From: Tetmemena sp. SeJ-2015
Lineage: Eukaryota > Ciliophora > Spirotrichea > Sporadotrichida > Oxytrichidae
Assembly: GCA_027382625.1 (NCBI GenBank)
Contig: JAJKFJ010021234.1
Location: forward strand, 145,281-209,280
Length of the DNA stretch: 64,000 bases
Direction of reading: 5' to 3'
Shown here one piece after another: positions 35,295 to 48,286 of this stretch. The translations under genes were made by a program, and so were the position numbers. Below the pieces are notes generated by a model. The model did not search any database, had not been told where the DNA came from, and was given only the letters and a program-made list of their open reading frames with translations. Every line of letters starts with the position of its first letter. The stretch's first letter is position 1.

Positions 35295-38028
35295 TCAGTT
35301 GCTATCATCTGAATCACATGATCCCTCTGAGTCAGACTCATCAGAGGAGCTTGGCTTTCTCTTACTTTTTGCATTATTGCTTTATTTCTTTCTTTCCTCT
35401 GATTTTTTCTGCCTTAAATTATCATTTTGTCCTTTCTTTGGGTCAGCTTATTTCTGAGTAGTAGATTTAGACATGAAATTGGTTAACGAAGGGAGCCATC
35501 TTTGAGATTCAGGGACTACTTTCTGAGAATTACTTCTTTCTCTTGTTTGAATTGCATTTGATGATGTCTATGCCGCTCTCTTAAACTAATCTCTGCCTGC
35601 TTATGAATTTGAGACTACTTATACTGACTGAGTGCGACTCATATCTTCCTATCGCCTCTCTCTGCCCTCAATGATTTGCCAATCTTTGTTTGTTAAAGCT
35701 TTAGACTATAGTTTTTCATTGTAGAAATTAAATTAATATGATGAAAAATGTAAAATTCATATATTTAAAGTAGAATTTCTCATTTTGGTTGTCTTCGCTA
35801 TCCATTAGTGAAACCAGGTGCTCGTAGGTTTAAACGATCTTAATTGCATGCAAATAAATTGAAATTTTGAGTGAGCATGCCTGCTCTTCAGTCTCCATGT
35901 TTTAAGATTCTCAGTATTACTGCTTCCACCAAATAACCCTTTGCTGATAGTTTAGTAAAACTTCATTTCTATCGTAGACTCATCTAGAAGCTTCATAAGT
36001 AAACATAAATTCAAAGTTTGACAAAAGAAATCTTCATCGAAGCAACGTCTAATATTTAAATACAGAGGAGCGATTTATTAGCAGTTTTCTAACTTAAGAC
36101 CTCCAAAAAGTAATCACACTCTAAATCACTAGTGTCTTTTTTAAATCTGAACTCAAAAAATTAATTACAATTAAAAAGTAAAGGTATTTAAGTTCATTTT
36201 TATTAGTAAATTCTCAAATTTTATTATGCCTTTTGAACTCAAGATTTTCCTCTGTAAAATTTCCAACCTTAGTTACGCCATACTTTTATCCGAATACATC
36301 AATCATCATGAATTAGTTTTTCATTGCAAGATAATTAGAATATGTTATATATTACTTCATCTCAGTTATCATTTCGGATAATCTCTAATTCTCCTCCCCT
36401 TTTCAGACAAGAGTTTCAGTCAAAGCTTGCAAAGCCGCATCTTTCCCTTTAAGTGAGTCTTCTAACTTATAGATTGTATCTCTCAATTCGCCATTCAAAT
36501 TATCTCTCTTCTCTATTTCTTACTCGAACTAAAGCCTAGTATCATGGCAAGGTTGCTATTATTTTGAGTATGAGCTATTTCCTTATAAAGATAACGTAGA
36601 GAAAACATTACATTGTAAATATCTATTTCCGCATTTAGAGCCTTAATTTTCGTTTTCCACTCTCCTTTTTCTTTTAAGAACCCTTGCTCTTATAACTTCA
36701 ATTCCGCAGTTTTTTCTTTCTCCCATAAAATTTTTTGTTGTTAGAATTCTCGTTTAAGATCTTCTCTCACATCTATGAACTGCTCTAATTCTAAGGCTTT
36801 TTGTTTGAGGGCTCTCTCCAAGTCTTAGATTTCTTATTTCAAAGGTTCCAATCGCTTAGCTGCTTCTTCTGCATATTTGCGCATGTTACGCAGCTCTTCA
36901 TCTTTGAAAGATAGATCTCTCTCGCATTTCTGCAAATTCATACTTAACTCAGAAATCTAAAAATTTAGAGCTGAGATTAAATTATAATGAATATCTTTTT
37001 CTCAAGGGCCACTCTGGAATCGCTATCCTCTCCTGATTAGTTGTTTTTGGACCCGTCTCCTTATTTTTAGCCCTTAGATCCAAAGGCAAAAGATTTGGTG
37101 TTGCTTCCACCAGTTCCCTCTTTCTCGTGGTAAGGATTGGCGAGTAATTGGGCCTGCAGTTGGCAAATTTAATCGTGCTAATTTGTGTTCTCGTGATATA
37201 AATCAACATACTTATTCTCTTTCTCTCGGTTTTCTCTTTCAAGTAAATCGTTCTTTTATATCAGACTCTCGATTAATACACCCTATTGCTGATTTTTCTC
37301 TCTTTCTTCATTCACTGCTTAACTTAACACTTTCTTTAAACTCAAATATAAACATCAGAACAAATTCCTTAATGCAATAAACTTTATCTTCTTTAATCTC
37401 TTAATCTCAGTATGGAAATAATATTTGAGTATAGCCAATAATTTAATCTCAGATTCAAGATCTTCTGAAACATTGGACTGCTTTTGCGTGTTTGTGGTGC
37501 TTCTACTATGCTGAGATCTCCCATCCTCATACTTTAAGTTTTAAATTAAGCCTATAATTTTAATAAGGCTCATCAGGATTGGTTGACTTCTTAGTGCTTT
37601 TCTTTTCTTTCTTTACTTTTTTATCCTTCTTATCCTTCTTAGGTTTCTTTTCTGGATCAGCCTAATCTGTCTCGCCACTTCTAATCTTAGAGGGAGACTG
37701 AGAAGAAAGTACACTGGTGCTATCAGCTTTTTCATCCGCCATAATCTAGGATTGTGCCACACTTCTTGTGGACTATTTCTTGATTTTAGAAGTTGATTTA
37801 GTTGCAACTTTTTCCTCCTCTAAATCGGTAGATGATCTTTAATTTTCTGTTGTCTTTTTACTCAAAAATAAACATTTACTTGAGCATAGTAAAAATATAT
37901 TAGTATTTAAGAATCTTCTTATTTGCAGTAGAATTAGATTCAGAGCCGTCACTTTATGGCCTATCGCCTAAGCCATTGTTATTTAAAACTTCCCCATCTT
38001 ATTGAGAGGGAGTGTTCTAAGGATCCAT
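35295..38028 (-). CDS. Coiled-coil protein with Lys-rich N-terminus and Ser-rich acidic tail
   Basis: ATG 38028 starts MDPQNTPSQQDGE. After a probable intron (about 37940-37865) comes a Ser/Thr/Lys region with KKPKKDKKDKKVKKEKK near 37620. From 37250 to 36500 the sequence has the heptad look of a long coiled coil (for example KNDLLERENREKEN, EELRNMRKYAEEAAKRLE, LKREFQQQKILWEKEK). The C-terminal 130 residues are Arg/Ser/Gln-rich and end in an acidic Ser tail (SSSDESDSEGSCDSDDSN) at TGA 35295. Protein size would be roughly 800 residues. A structural role (cytoskeletal, basal body or chromatin) is likely from the coiled coil, but cannot be specified. Confidence 0.6.
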
Positions 38029-38039
38029 TGTAAGTGTAA

Positions 38040-38895
38040 ATTTATAATTTAAACAATTCTTAAATATGATTATCTCTGTCAGAAATTATTCACTATAGAT
38101 TATAATCATTCCTAATCAATCTTGCCCTTCTTCTTTTTTAGAGAAGAGAAGATATATTTCAAATTATAGATTAAAGTGAAAGGGTTATCGCAGAAGATAT
38201 ATATTAAAATATAATCTTATATTTATAATGGTAGTGTTTTATCGATATTCTTCAAATATAAATTAAAATATATGTAATCATTTTAAAAAGAATTTTAAAA
38301 CTTATAAAATAATTATTATTATTCTCAGCATTAATTATAGTAGATGATTAAGTGACTAATTCAGTATTTTTAAGTGCCAACTTTTTGTAATTTGGTTTAA
38401 TCTGCTCTCCTTATCTAGCTATCTTGGAAGAACTAATCTCCATAAAATCCAACTAAATATAATAGCATTTAAAACTTATTTAATCCAAACAATTTAAGTT
38501 TTATCATTTTCTTGCTTATTTATTTGCAGTCAAAGATTATTTAAGTTATACTAAAATTCGTTTTTCTTGAATGCAACTTATAAAATGAACTAAATTTAGC
38601 CATTTTCTAATTTAAGATTAAATTTAAAATGAAATGAGTTTGAGTAATATTAACAAGAAACTGATAGCTTTCATGGACAAAAGATGGATTGAGTGAACAA
38701 ATATTGAATATATAAAATAACTTAAATTATGATCTATCTCAACTCTAGCTCTTCTAATACGCTGCTTGTCTCTTCCCTCTTCCTTGTCATCTCTTCTTTG
38801 TATTGGGAGACTCGTTATCTTATCTATTAAATAATGAGATGAGAGGGCTGTATTTACTAAATAGCGGCTAAAGTGAATCTTGCACGCACGCATCT
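38040..38895. other. AT-rich spacer
   Basis: AT-rich, no supported gene. A 89-codon minus-strand frame at 38624-38893 has no protein-like composition or context and was not accepted. Confidence 0.35.
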
Positions 38896-38899
38896 AACC

Positions 38900-39390
38900 T
38901 CAGTCAATTTGCTTCAACTTCTCAAGTCCAACCTCATACATACACATGAAATTTAAAAAAGCAACCTCGTTTCCGTAGAGGATTCTTGCGGCTCTGTTAA
39001 GAATGATATCCTTTTCAGGGTCATAAGCAACATCCTTGGATAATTAACAATGAATACTCACTCTATTTCTAGATGTAATTATAAGATGGATGGGATTTCC
39101 ATGACAGTGGGTATGACTTCCTGATGCTCCGTAATGAGATTTCTGATTTGCTCTGCTATGTTTTGAGAAATCATGATGATGCCGATGTCATCTCTGTCGA
39201 GCAACTTCTTGAAGAAGATTTCAATTTGAGAAAGGGTGGTGTCCTTGGTTACGATCAAGAAGTTAGACTCACCCTTGCGGTTGCGTTCACCGATTCCAGT
39301 CAGCAAGAAGCCAGTGACTGTGGGCTCATCTCCGATGACTGCCACCAATAGAGAACCCTTCACGCGGAAAGCCTTACCCTTCTTAGACAT
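38900..39390 (-). CDS. ATP6V1F: V-type proton ATPase subunit F
   Basis: Subunit F is part of the central rotor of the V1 sector, which couples ATP hydrolysis to proton pumping into vacuoles. ATG 39390 starts MSKKGKAFRVKGSLL. The family blocks are all visible: VIGDEPTVTGFLLTGIGE, NFLIVTKD, FKKLLDRDDIGIIMIS, QNIAEQIRNLI, PTVMEIPSKDVAYDPEKD, and the terminal helix NRAARILYG. After removal of a 50-nt IES the CDS is 441 nt, 146 residues, about 20-25 residues longer than the animal protein because of a C-terminal extension (NEVAFLNFMCMYEVG...KQID). No introns. Confidence 0.95.
39038..39091 (-). other. IES with pointer ATCC in V-ATPase subunit F
   Basis: Coding-strand ATCC occurs at 39091-39088 and 39041-39038. 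Deleting 50 nt converts a premature TGA into EIPSKDVAYDPEKD, the conserved end of the subunit, and makes the CDS a multiple of three. The segment has an internal GTGAG but no matching acceptor that keeps the family sequence. Confidence 0.9.
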
Positions 39391-39605
39391 TTATTACTAC
39401 TCGAGATTAAAATTAATAATATCCTCCCCTCTTATCTTCTTATTATCCTATCTTGTCTTGAATAAGATGAGAGAGAATAGTTATTACATACTTAAGGATT
39501 TTTTGGAATCCATTTTTAAGAAAGTCTACTAAAATAGACCGAAACTTTCTAAAGAAGTCAAAAAGCATAGTCAAAGAAATTAAGAGACTTGAATTGAAAA
39601 GGAAC

Positions 39606-39983
39606 TCAATTTCTTTGACCAACATTTAATATTCTTTATCTCTCTCGAGATGAAGTGTAATTTTTAACTAATCCTAGTAGAACTTGATTACTTTGAATCC
39701 TCATCTATCTCATGGCGCCCATTTATTTGTTATTAGGAGCTTAGCTACTGTTTTAATTTCTGTGATCTCCTACTGAGTTTTATATTATTTGGTGTTGACT
39801 GTATGGTTGCGAATGACTGTAAAAGTAATGAGCAGTTTAGTACTTTAAATTACTTGTGGATTCCTCCACTGGGATTGTCCTATTTGGGTCCATCTAATCT
39901 TCTTGCTTTATATCTTTCCTTAGTCCTTAGTTAGGATAAATTTATTGTACGTTCCTTTCAGCTTTTAAGCTACAAAACTTCAT
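39606..39983 (-). CDS. Small Gln/Ser/Asn-rich protein, unknown
   Basis: An uninterrupted ciliate-code frame of 378 nt runs from ATG 39983 (MKFCSLKAERNVQQ) to TGA 39606, 125 residues, polar with many Gln, Ser, Asn and His (HYFYSHSQPYSQHQ). It uses both TAA and TAG as Gln. It lies just upstream of V-ATPase subunit F on the same strand. It may instead be the 3' part of a longer gene extending toward 40.4 kb. A plus-strand frame over the same bases is less convincing. Confidence 0.4.
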
Positions 39984-40481
39984 CAATGAAAAAGCAATAA
40001 TGATATTTAAGCTTATTGAATCTATCCTTTTGTAAGATGCAGGAAGCTATTTAGGAGATATTTTTGGGAATATGGAAGAGTAACTGATTTAAGCAATATT
40101 TATTAGGCACTTTGCTCTACAAATTCCTTTTATTCATTCTTCAACTTACTCTCAATAGATTTTTTTAATATAATGGAAATAGTTATTAAATGTCAGAGAT
40201 AATTGATTGGAAGCACTTCTTTTAAACTAGCAATTATTTCAAGCATGCCTTAAGAGCATAGTAACTTAATTAATTCAAAATCAAATCTGTTTAATCTAAT
40301 GTTTATTATATAAATAGAACTTCACATTTTGAAAAATCTTCTTTCATAAATAATTTCCATCTATAATCTGGAATATCTTAGCCTTGCTTTTAAACTCTTG
40401 TCTTTCCCATGCGATCAGCATTTAGCAGTAATGCTCTTCTCTACGACACAATAAGATTTTAAGTTTACTCTCTGTAATTCT

Positions 40482-43400
40482 TCACCTTGCCTTTACTCTA
40501 CCCCTCCCAAAACTACCTTTACTTCCTTTGCTGCTACCTGAATCTTAGTTGTTGCTTCCTGATCCACTTGGATACTCCAACCGATTCATTTTTAATTACC
40601 CTCTATAATTATAAGCATAATTAACTATTCCTATACTTTGATTCACTGGAAATGAAGGCGTTATCTTAGAGCCTGAAGTCTGGTGACAAAATTGTTGACT
40701 AGAGGGAGAATTCGATTCACCCAGAAGAAAATTAAATACTTTAAAGATAAGTTTCTAATCAATTATCGGTTGCTAGAAACTTTTATCTATTAGAGCTATC
40801 ACCAGTAACTGCGTGACTTAGCTCGCCTTTCTCACTATGTGCATAAGAGAATTTTTAGTTAAAGAATCTTGCTTCTGAGTCACATTCAAAAGCGAATATT
40901 CTTATCCTTGCTTATCAATTATCTGTTTGAAGAAGTTTGAAGAATTGGTAAAAATCTCTCATCTTAAAGTAATCCCGTTTCTATTTTTATCTCTTTTCTC
41001 TCTTAGGTTTTCTAAGTAAAGTCTTCTCTGTCAAAATTTTAGTCTTAAAATGTTTACTCCAGAGTCAGATCATTTTTAATAAAAATTCAATCAATTTTAA
41101 GTATAAATTCATCTTAATTCTTTACTTATCTTATGCTCTCATTTGATACTTCTAACCTTATGTTTCTTGATTTTATTCTTAATTCTGCTTTTTATCAAAG
41201 TTTTTTATTGATAATGAAACTATGGCTGAATTATCCTCCCTGAAGTTATTGATCCTTGGTGAGTTCTGAGATGAATCTAGAAGTCCAAGTCTCAATTTCT
41301 CTTGAGAATTCTTTTGAGTCATGTAGCGACTATTTATCCTACTCCTGATTCTACTTCCTATCAAAGTTGTAATTCTCTATTTTTAAGGACTTGGGGAAGT
41401 AGTAGCTTGCGTGAAGTCTTCATTACCCGCTTTCTCTGCTTTATTTATAAATGTAGGAGAGAATTGAACCCTTCTTACTTCCAAAAGAGCTACTAAGGAT
41501 TCCAGGGTTGGCACATAGAAGCTCTAGATTAAGAGACAGATCCCAAGCCTTATAAGCTGCCAGAATTGCATAATTTTTGTTAACAGAGTTCTCATTCGCA
41601 TAGATTTAGACAGTTTAGATGCGCTCTCTTGTCTTATTTCATTATGAATGTTATTTAAGAACTCCTCGTTATCATATCGAAGTGGCTAGTTTTTTAATGC
41701 TCTCTTCTCCCACATTTTTTCTATAAAAGGGTATTATAAGATATTCAATTTAATTCTATCTTTTGCTTCATTTACTAAAGTGGCGATAGTTCTTAAATTG
41801 TGCCAATATTTGTATCTCTCTTTTCATTCCCTCCCTCTAGAACCAAAGCTGCGCTTTTAAGTGAAAGCTGAGGTTTAATTACTATTTTTAGTTTGAAGTC
41901 GCGCAGAATCCTAGGCTACATAGTTAGAAGGCTTTTTTAGTATTACTCCACCTATATTTTAAGTTTCTAATAGTGTTGTTTGATTAAAAATAAGTATAAC
42001 TTTAAATTCAAAGACAATAATGATTCAAAGAAAGACTGCTAAAACCAGAACTTGAGAAAAACTGGGTCCTTTCTTTCTCTTAACTTCCTGAGAGTGATTA
42101 TAATTACTTAGATTGAAGAGTTTCAAACCTTACTGCTTTAGGCTAAGAGCTATCATTAAATTCTCTCTGTTTTTTAAATTAGTAGAAAACATTCATTGTA
42201 AATCAAACTTAAATATACAATTAAATATCAATAAAATTTAAAGTTTTGTCATTTAAGAATTCTTTTCCCGTTCTGGACTTATTTTAAAACTCTATCTCAA
42301 TGATTTGTTCTCATCTATTGAACGTATCTAATTTCTGTCGATATTTTCAATTATAGGCTGACTTTAATATCTCACATTTGAATCAGCCTTACTGCAAAAA
42401 CTCTCTCTAATGAAGCTATGCTTTTAACTAACAGTAGGGTTAACTTCTTTTAAACCATTTGTCTACTCTTCTCTGGCTAAGCTAAACTATAAAACGCTAA
42501 TGAATCTTCATGCTTTATTCAAACTTTGATTATCATCGCTTTAATTCTAAATAGGTTTCAAAAAATTAATCTATAATATGAGTTATTATTCTCAAAATTT
42601 AGGTTCTTGGTGTTCTTACAAGTCTGTCTATTTTCTTTGATTTTGATTTAAAATAGGTTGACTTTGCCTCTAGCCAGGTTAAATAGAGAAAAACTGATCT
42701 CCCAAAACTTCTTCATTTTACTTTCTGGTTTCAGCATTCTCACTTTGTTTGTTGCTTGCTTATTTAAACTTAGACTTATTAACCTTATTGTCACTAACAG
42801 GAGTTATTTTAGCAGGATCAGCTTCGACTTTAGGACTCAGGAGTGTGCCTAGTAAATTTCTTTGAGAGTACTATTTGTGAGGCAGAACTTGATTTAAAGA
42901 ATTTAGAGGCTTCGAAGAATTGCCTAATCTCAGAGCCTAACTTTTTCTTGCTAAACTTAAAACTCTAAAGTCTTTGCTGACCAAAGTTTACTGCTAGCGG
43001 GGAGGAGGCTTTAGACCTAACTTACTTCTATTCATGGGGGAATCTTAAGTCTGCTACTGCTTTAAAAGCATTTTACCGATAAACTAAGTTCTGTAATGAG
43101 ACAAGTCCTCTTCTCTTTCCTTTTGCTACTTATCATCAGATCTGAAATCTCCAGAAAGAGAAAGATTTTTGCGAGGACTTATAAGCATACTATGAGAGAC
43201 CAAATACTTGCCAACTTTACTCTTTCCAACACTTTCGAAATTTTTGAGTGACTCCTCCATTTCATCATCCTATCTTAAGTTTGTTTTCAACTGTAATTTC
43301 TTATAGTATGCATGCTTATTCTTTGTAGAGAGGATAGTATCCTGATATTTCTGAAGGCCATTTATCATGCCCTCTATTTATCTGCTGTTATAGAGCTTGC

Positions 43401-43754
43401 CCTTTGAGTTCATCTTTTCTTGCATACACAGTTTGTAAACTATCCTGGCTGCTTTTTAAAAAGAGATAATAAATAACATAGTTCTTTCTATTGTTAGATT
43501 AATTTAGAGATAACTCATTTAATTGCTCTAACTCTGACTTTGTACTCTTCATTGAGATCCATTTAGTTTTTGAGATTGCTGGATAGGATACCCTCACAAA
43601 GCTTCTAATACTGCTTAATGCTCACTACTGCATCTTCCAACTTTAGTAGGTAAGGTGTGGGCTCTATGGGCGTGTCAGGAAATTCAAGATTCCCACTCAA
43701 TCTGTGATTAGTCATCAAAGTTGAGCCTCTGCGATTTCGGTAACTTTTTTTCAT
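40482..43754 (-). CDS. Large Ser/Gln-rich protein with N-terminal helical region, unknown
   Basis: ATG 43754 starts MKKSYRNRRGSTLMTNH. The first 80 codons are helical and polar (YLLKLEDAVVSIKQYQKL). After a break near 43510 comes a helical Lys-rich segment (ARIVYKLCMQEKMNSKGK, EGMINGLQKYQDTILS), then Ser/Gln-rich stretches down to a Gly/Ser tail (GSGSNNQDSGSSKGSKG...) with TGA 40482. Many intermediate segments between 42900 and 40800 switch frame, so IESs or introns remain unplaced. Size would be near 900-1,000 residues. No enzymatic motif seen. The Gly/Ser/Arg-ending C-terminus resembles low-complexity tails of RNA-binding proteins, but no RNA-binding domain was found. Confidence 0.45.
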
Positions 43755-44087
43755 TTCACTCTGTTATAAATTAAAGCTTAAAATAAAATAACTAAAAAGA
43801 CAATTACAAAGTAAAAAAACAAACAAGTATACACGAATGAACTTAAAGATAGAAAGAGAAGGATTAAATGAGTAGAGAAAGAGCTTTAATTTTAACTATT
43901 CTTACCAACACTTATATCCAGAGTGATTGGTATATTTTTATGTTTCATAAAAAATCTTTTCGGACCCCTATGATTTTAAAGCATAATTTTAAATCAGTTT
44001 TTTTATAAAGGAGAAAGAAAGAATTTTACAGTTAGGACTAATTTATAAAAGCTTTTGAACAAAGATTTTCCCAGAGCTAAATTAAAA

Positions 44088-45246
44088 ATGACTTCTAATT
44101 GCAAGTACCAAAGTAGTTATTCTTAACCCAAAGATTATAAGCATAATCTTCATGTAATCATCTTCTGAATTAGAATGAATGCAACTTCTGTGAAAATGGC
44201 TTAAAATAATTTAATGATATAGAAGGACTGAGTAAATTTTAAGATCAAAATTAAGAAGAAGTAATGAGACTTCAGACTAGCTAAAATACAGTATTTTAAA
44301 GGACAAAGTCACAAAAATAAATGCTTTGGAAGGAGAAGTTAAATGTGGGGTACAGACCATCCACCCAAAGTCCACTATTTCAAAATTACCTTAGGTCGGA
44401 GTAATTTTCACGTTATCATCAACACTAATTTAACATAAAACTTAAGGTTGACAAGAGAATACTAACTATGCAAGAGAAAGAGACTGAAAAAATATTTCCA
44501 TTATATAATTTTTCTTCTTAGACATATGATGATGAGGGACTTTATTAAAAAGTAGAATAGCCGCAGAATTAAAGCAATATTGCTTTTGAGAAAAGGCTAG
44601 ATGCAATGAGCGACAGAGAATTAAAATCATTATGAGTAAGATAAATATTTTGATTGATGTTCAAAGATATTTCATTCAAATCAAAAGTAAGATTTTGATT
44701 AAAGACATTAATTTCAAAGGGTTAGCATCCCTTACAGAATTATTTTTAATAAAAAGTTCATTTATAGAAAAGTCACTTTTTGATTTTTTGTAACTAATTC
44801 GCCGTAGCCAAATCTTTTATAAAATAGTAATGAAATTAATTGTTTACAAAAATTTGAGGAGAAAACTTTAAAATTTTTGAATTATATGAAACAAATTGAT
44901 TAGGAAATAGGATCTCTTAATTAAATGAAGGGAAAAAATTTAACTTTGGCTAAGGGTTAGTAGAAAAATAAATATTATGTTAAATATAAACCTAAAACAA
45001 TTAAACCTCTATTTTGTAATAACTTTTTCTAATTTGATTTTACTCGTATTTAGATAGGGGAAGTATTTTTCAACTTTTTAAGAAAAGATAGAGCAAAAGA
45101 ATTCTAATGAAACGAAATTTTTAGAGCAAATATAAAAATAGAAAACTGCAGCTAATAATCGTTAAAAATTGATAAAGGCAAAGGTATTTTTAAAAACTTA
45201 TGCTATGCAACAGTAAGAATCAAGTAGTTAAACTTTTGAAAAGTGA
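44088..45246 (+). CDS. Coiled-coil protein, unknown
   Basis: ATG 44088 starts MTSNCKYQSSYSQPKDYK. After a short frame break a 160-codon frame runs to 44632 (NECNFCENGLKQFNDIEG..., ending MSDRELKSL). It contains one C-x2-C pair. A further coding block at about 45080-45246 (QKNSNETKFLEQIQKQKTA, ending SSSQTFEK, TGA 45244) is coiled-coil-like and in the same direction. The AT-rich piece 44633-45050 between them is probably an IES or long intron. Family unknown. It is convergent with the membrane-protein gene to the right. Confidence 0.45.
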
Positions 45247-45439
45247 ATAGCAATTTTAAAATTTTAAATCTAATTTTTAAAAGAGATCCTATCAGATTTA
45301 GATTTTTTGTCTTCGAGATAAATTTAATTAGAATTCACTTGATACTCAGCATTAATTAAGTATCATAAGTATTGATGATTAGGAGGGGAAGTTTTGAATT
45401 TAGTAGCACTTACAAAATTAAATGTAATTTTCAATCTTT

Positions 45440-47979
45440 TCATTATAAAGTATTGATTTTTGAACTGTTGGCAGTCATCAAACTTCCAATAATCTTTTTC
45501 TTTCTTATTGTCCCAGTATCACCATTTTACGATGATTGGCCATGAGCATAGGAATATTTGTCACTACCTCTTGAAAGAGAGGAAGATTCACTTGAATCAC
45601 TCTCGCTATGATCATCCTTGTACTTAAAAGCCTTATTTTTCAACTAATTCTTGGTAGGAGTCTCTAGCCTTTTTTATTAACTGTTCACAAGGGTAATCGA
45701 CTGATAATATACAAATAAGAAAATAAAATGGTAGCTCATATAATTACTCAGCCCAATTTAGGAATCACCAACAGAGGATTCATTTATCCTTAGTCTATTA
45801 TTGAAGACCTAATCTGATTCGTAACTAACCGTTGGGAGGTCATTTTATTAGTAAATAGGTAAACTTAAGTTGCTGATTTTTTATTAAGCCCCGTAGTTTC
45901 TGGTGGAGTGCTACTTAGGTGGTTTAATTTTTCTTTGTTTTTAATCGATTGGGATGATTTCATTAGCAGTTTCTTAAAGTGAGGAATTATTCTTGCTCAG
46001 AAATTGTAGATTAATCTCATCTTACTCATCTATAAATTAAGCCGTTCTATTTAGAAATTGATTTTGTATCTATGACGTAATCTTGCATCAATAATTCTTT
46101 ATGATGGTGAAGATGATGCTTTCCTTTAGTATGATTATTCTTCTATTTATTAAGATTGGCTAGAGGTAAGATGTTTTCTTACTCTTCACCATCTCTCATC
46201 TGCTTTAATTTCTAAGTTTTTTGACTATCATTTATGATGTTAGTGTTGGTTTTACCTTAGTTTTCTAATTTTCTTTTTTGCTCTGATTGGAATCTCTATT
46301 CTTGCTTATAGCTATCTACCAGATCTAAGCCTTCTTTGCCTGAAAACGGAGTAAGAACTCGGTCCATGTTTTAGAACAGTGCTTGCGATTGCACTGATCC
46401 ACGCTACATATGGATATTGTTTCCTCCACTCTTCTAACTGGCATTATTGCTGAATCTATTTATGCTCCTGAAAGTATCTCCCCCTACTCTCATAAAAGAG
46501 TTCTTATTTCCTTTGCCCATATAAATCTGGCTAATAGTGGTATTACCAGCACTACTTTCTTCATAGAGAGGATCAAGAGGGGGTATATACTTTTTAGCTA
46601 TCTTACTCCTTGGTGTTTCCTCAAAGTTCATTAAATCAGAATCAAATAAAAACCAACTAATGTATTAGGCTCATTAAAAACGCAGTGTACTCCTTAAGAA
46701 TGAAGTTGAATCTGTTTAAAAGGCGACGACACACATAGGTTATGACAGATATCCCAACCATATGTATTAATACTATGCTCAGTAGAACTGCAGTGGGAGT
46801 GCGCTTGAACTCGCTTATCTTACTCTCGTCATCTCCGAAGTAAAACCCAACCAAGTATATCAAGTACAAATCACAGAGGTAAAACTCATTTCAAAATTGA
46901 TAACAAAAATTATTTAAACTAGAGAATTAGAAGTCCATTGTAGATTATCAACGACAGTAAAGTAAACCGACCTAGAGCTCTTACAAAGTCCACACTTCGC
47001 TTTTACAAAATATTAAAGGCCATTATGCTAATTACAAGGCCAATCAATTTATTAATAAGGTTTATTTAAATCAGGGACTCTATCATTTGTATTGCATAAA
47101 GGGAGTAGGCTAACGGATAGAGGCCATTTTCAGTGCTAGGATTCAAATCAAGGTCAGGATACGATGCTGTATCTAAGATGCTCAAAGCAATAAAGCTAGG
47201 AGCGATTGCAAAAATCATTGAAAAACTTTTAATCATTGTAAAAATAATCATTTGGACTAGTGATACTCCAAAGATGAATAATGTCATAATGAAAATTACA
47301 TTTGCCAAAAGCCTTATAATTTAGTGGGTCTTATTCAATTCGTATTTGAGCACTTAATGCATCTGTATCTACTTAGATATTGAAAGGTCTTAATTTGCAA
47401 GCTGATAACCTCTTTTCTTTTACACAGATATGTTAAAAATTAAAATTCAATTTTAGATTGTCTGTTTTCCTTCAAAGATTAAGAGTTAGTTCCCGAAGGA
47501 TCATTTAGATCAAAACTTTTTCAAGCCTTATAATAAGAATTAATTTTTCATAAAATTCAAACTAGTTCTCTTTCGATAAGCATTAGGAGAGGCGAGATGT
47601 AGTAATTATTTTCAGTTTAAAGATGGGTTAGGAGATTTAGATTAAAACTTTTGACTCATATTTTCAGGATTTAAAATCCTTTGAAATTTATTCTATCGAT
47701 TGTTTTGATCCAAGGAATTAAAAATACATGCTTAAATTTGCGATTATAATTGTAATTGCCTTGATAAAAAGTTGTGATTTCATGTATTTTAGTATCCTAG
47801 TTATCTTAGGCAACCGATGCTTAATTGAGAGGTTAAGTTTCTGTTGAACTGTTCATATCGTAAGTTAGATTTATTTGATCACTCTTAAAAGGCCTAGATT
47901 AAACATTGCTTTACTTATTTAGAGATGCAAGGTTTTAAGATTTTGAGCCATCTTCATTATCATTCAGTGACTCTATCAT
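45440..47979 (-). CDS. Multi-span membrane protein with long cytosolic tail, copy 1
   Basis: ATG 47979 starts MIESLNDNEDGSKSQN, a polar N-terminal domain. From about 47370 hydrophobic segments follow (VIFIMTLFIFGVSLVQMIIF, FAIAPSFIALSI, a segment after DLDLNPSTENGLYPLAYSLY, LIGLVISIMAFNIL, then LYLIYLVGFYF and LLSIVLIHMVGISVITYV), at least five or six in all. The loop with DTASYPDLDLNPSTENG would face outside. A cytosolic Ser/Gln-rich tail starts after an IES (FEETPRSKIAKKYIPPLDP) and ends at TGA 45440. The neighbouring gene has the same layout on the same strand. No transporter or receptor family recognised. Confidence 0.55.
46628..46678 (-). other. IES with 8-bp pointer TTTAATGA
   Basis: Coding-strand TTTAATGA occurs at 46678-46671 and 46635-46628. 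Deleting 43 nt joins the last membrane segment's EYTAFLM to NFEETPRSKI in one frame; otherwise the frame meets TGA within 12 codons. No splice sites at the edges. Confidence 0.75.
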
Positions 47980-48286
47980 ATTTTAAAGACTTCTTTGATT
48001 GCTATTGATGATGAGATTGCTTAATCGCCCTTTTAATTACTAAATTATTTAATAATCTTATATCCTTATCTTACTATGCTCATAATTAGCTATATCATAT
48101 AATCAATATAGAGTTCTTAATGAATTATCTTTATATAATTAGAATTTTTAATTCTGCATTCCGGAATTTCTATATTTAGATCATAAAATCTAATATGTAA
48201 TGAGGCAAGATTGGAGTAAATTTAATAGAACGTTAAAGTTTCATTCTAATAATAAAGTTTTTCATTTGATGTTTCAGACTATCTAA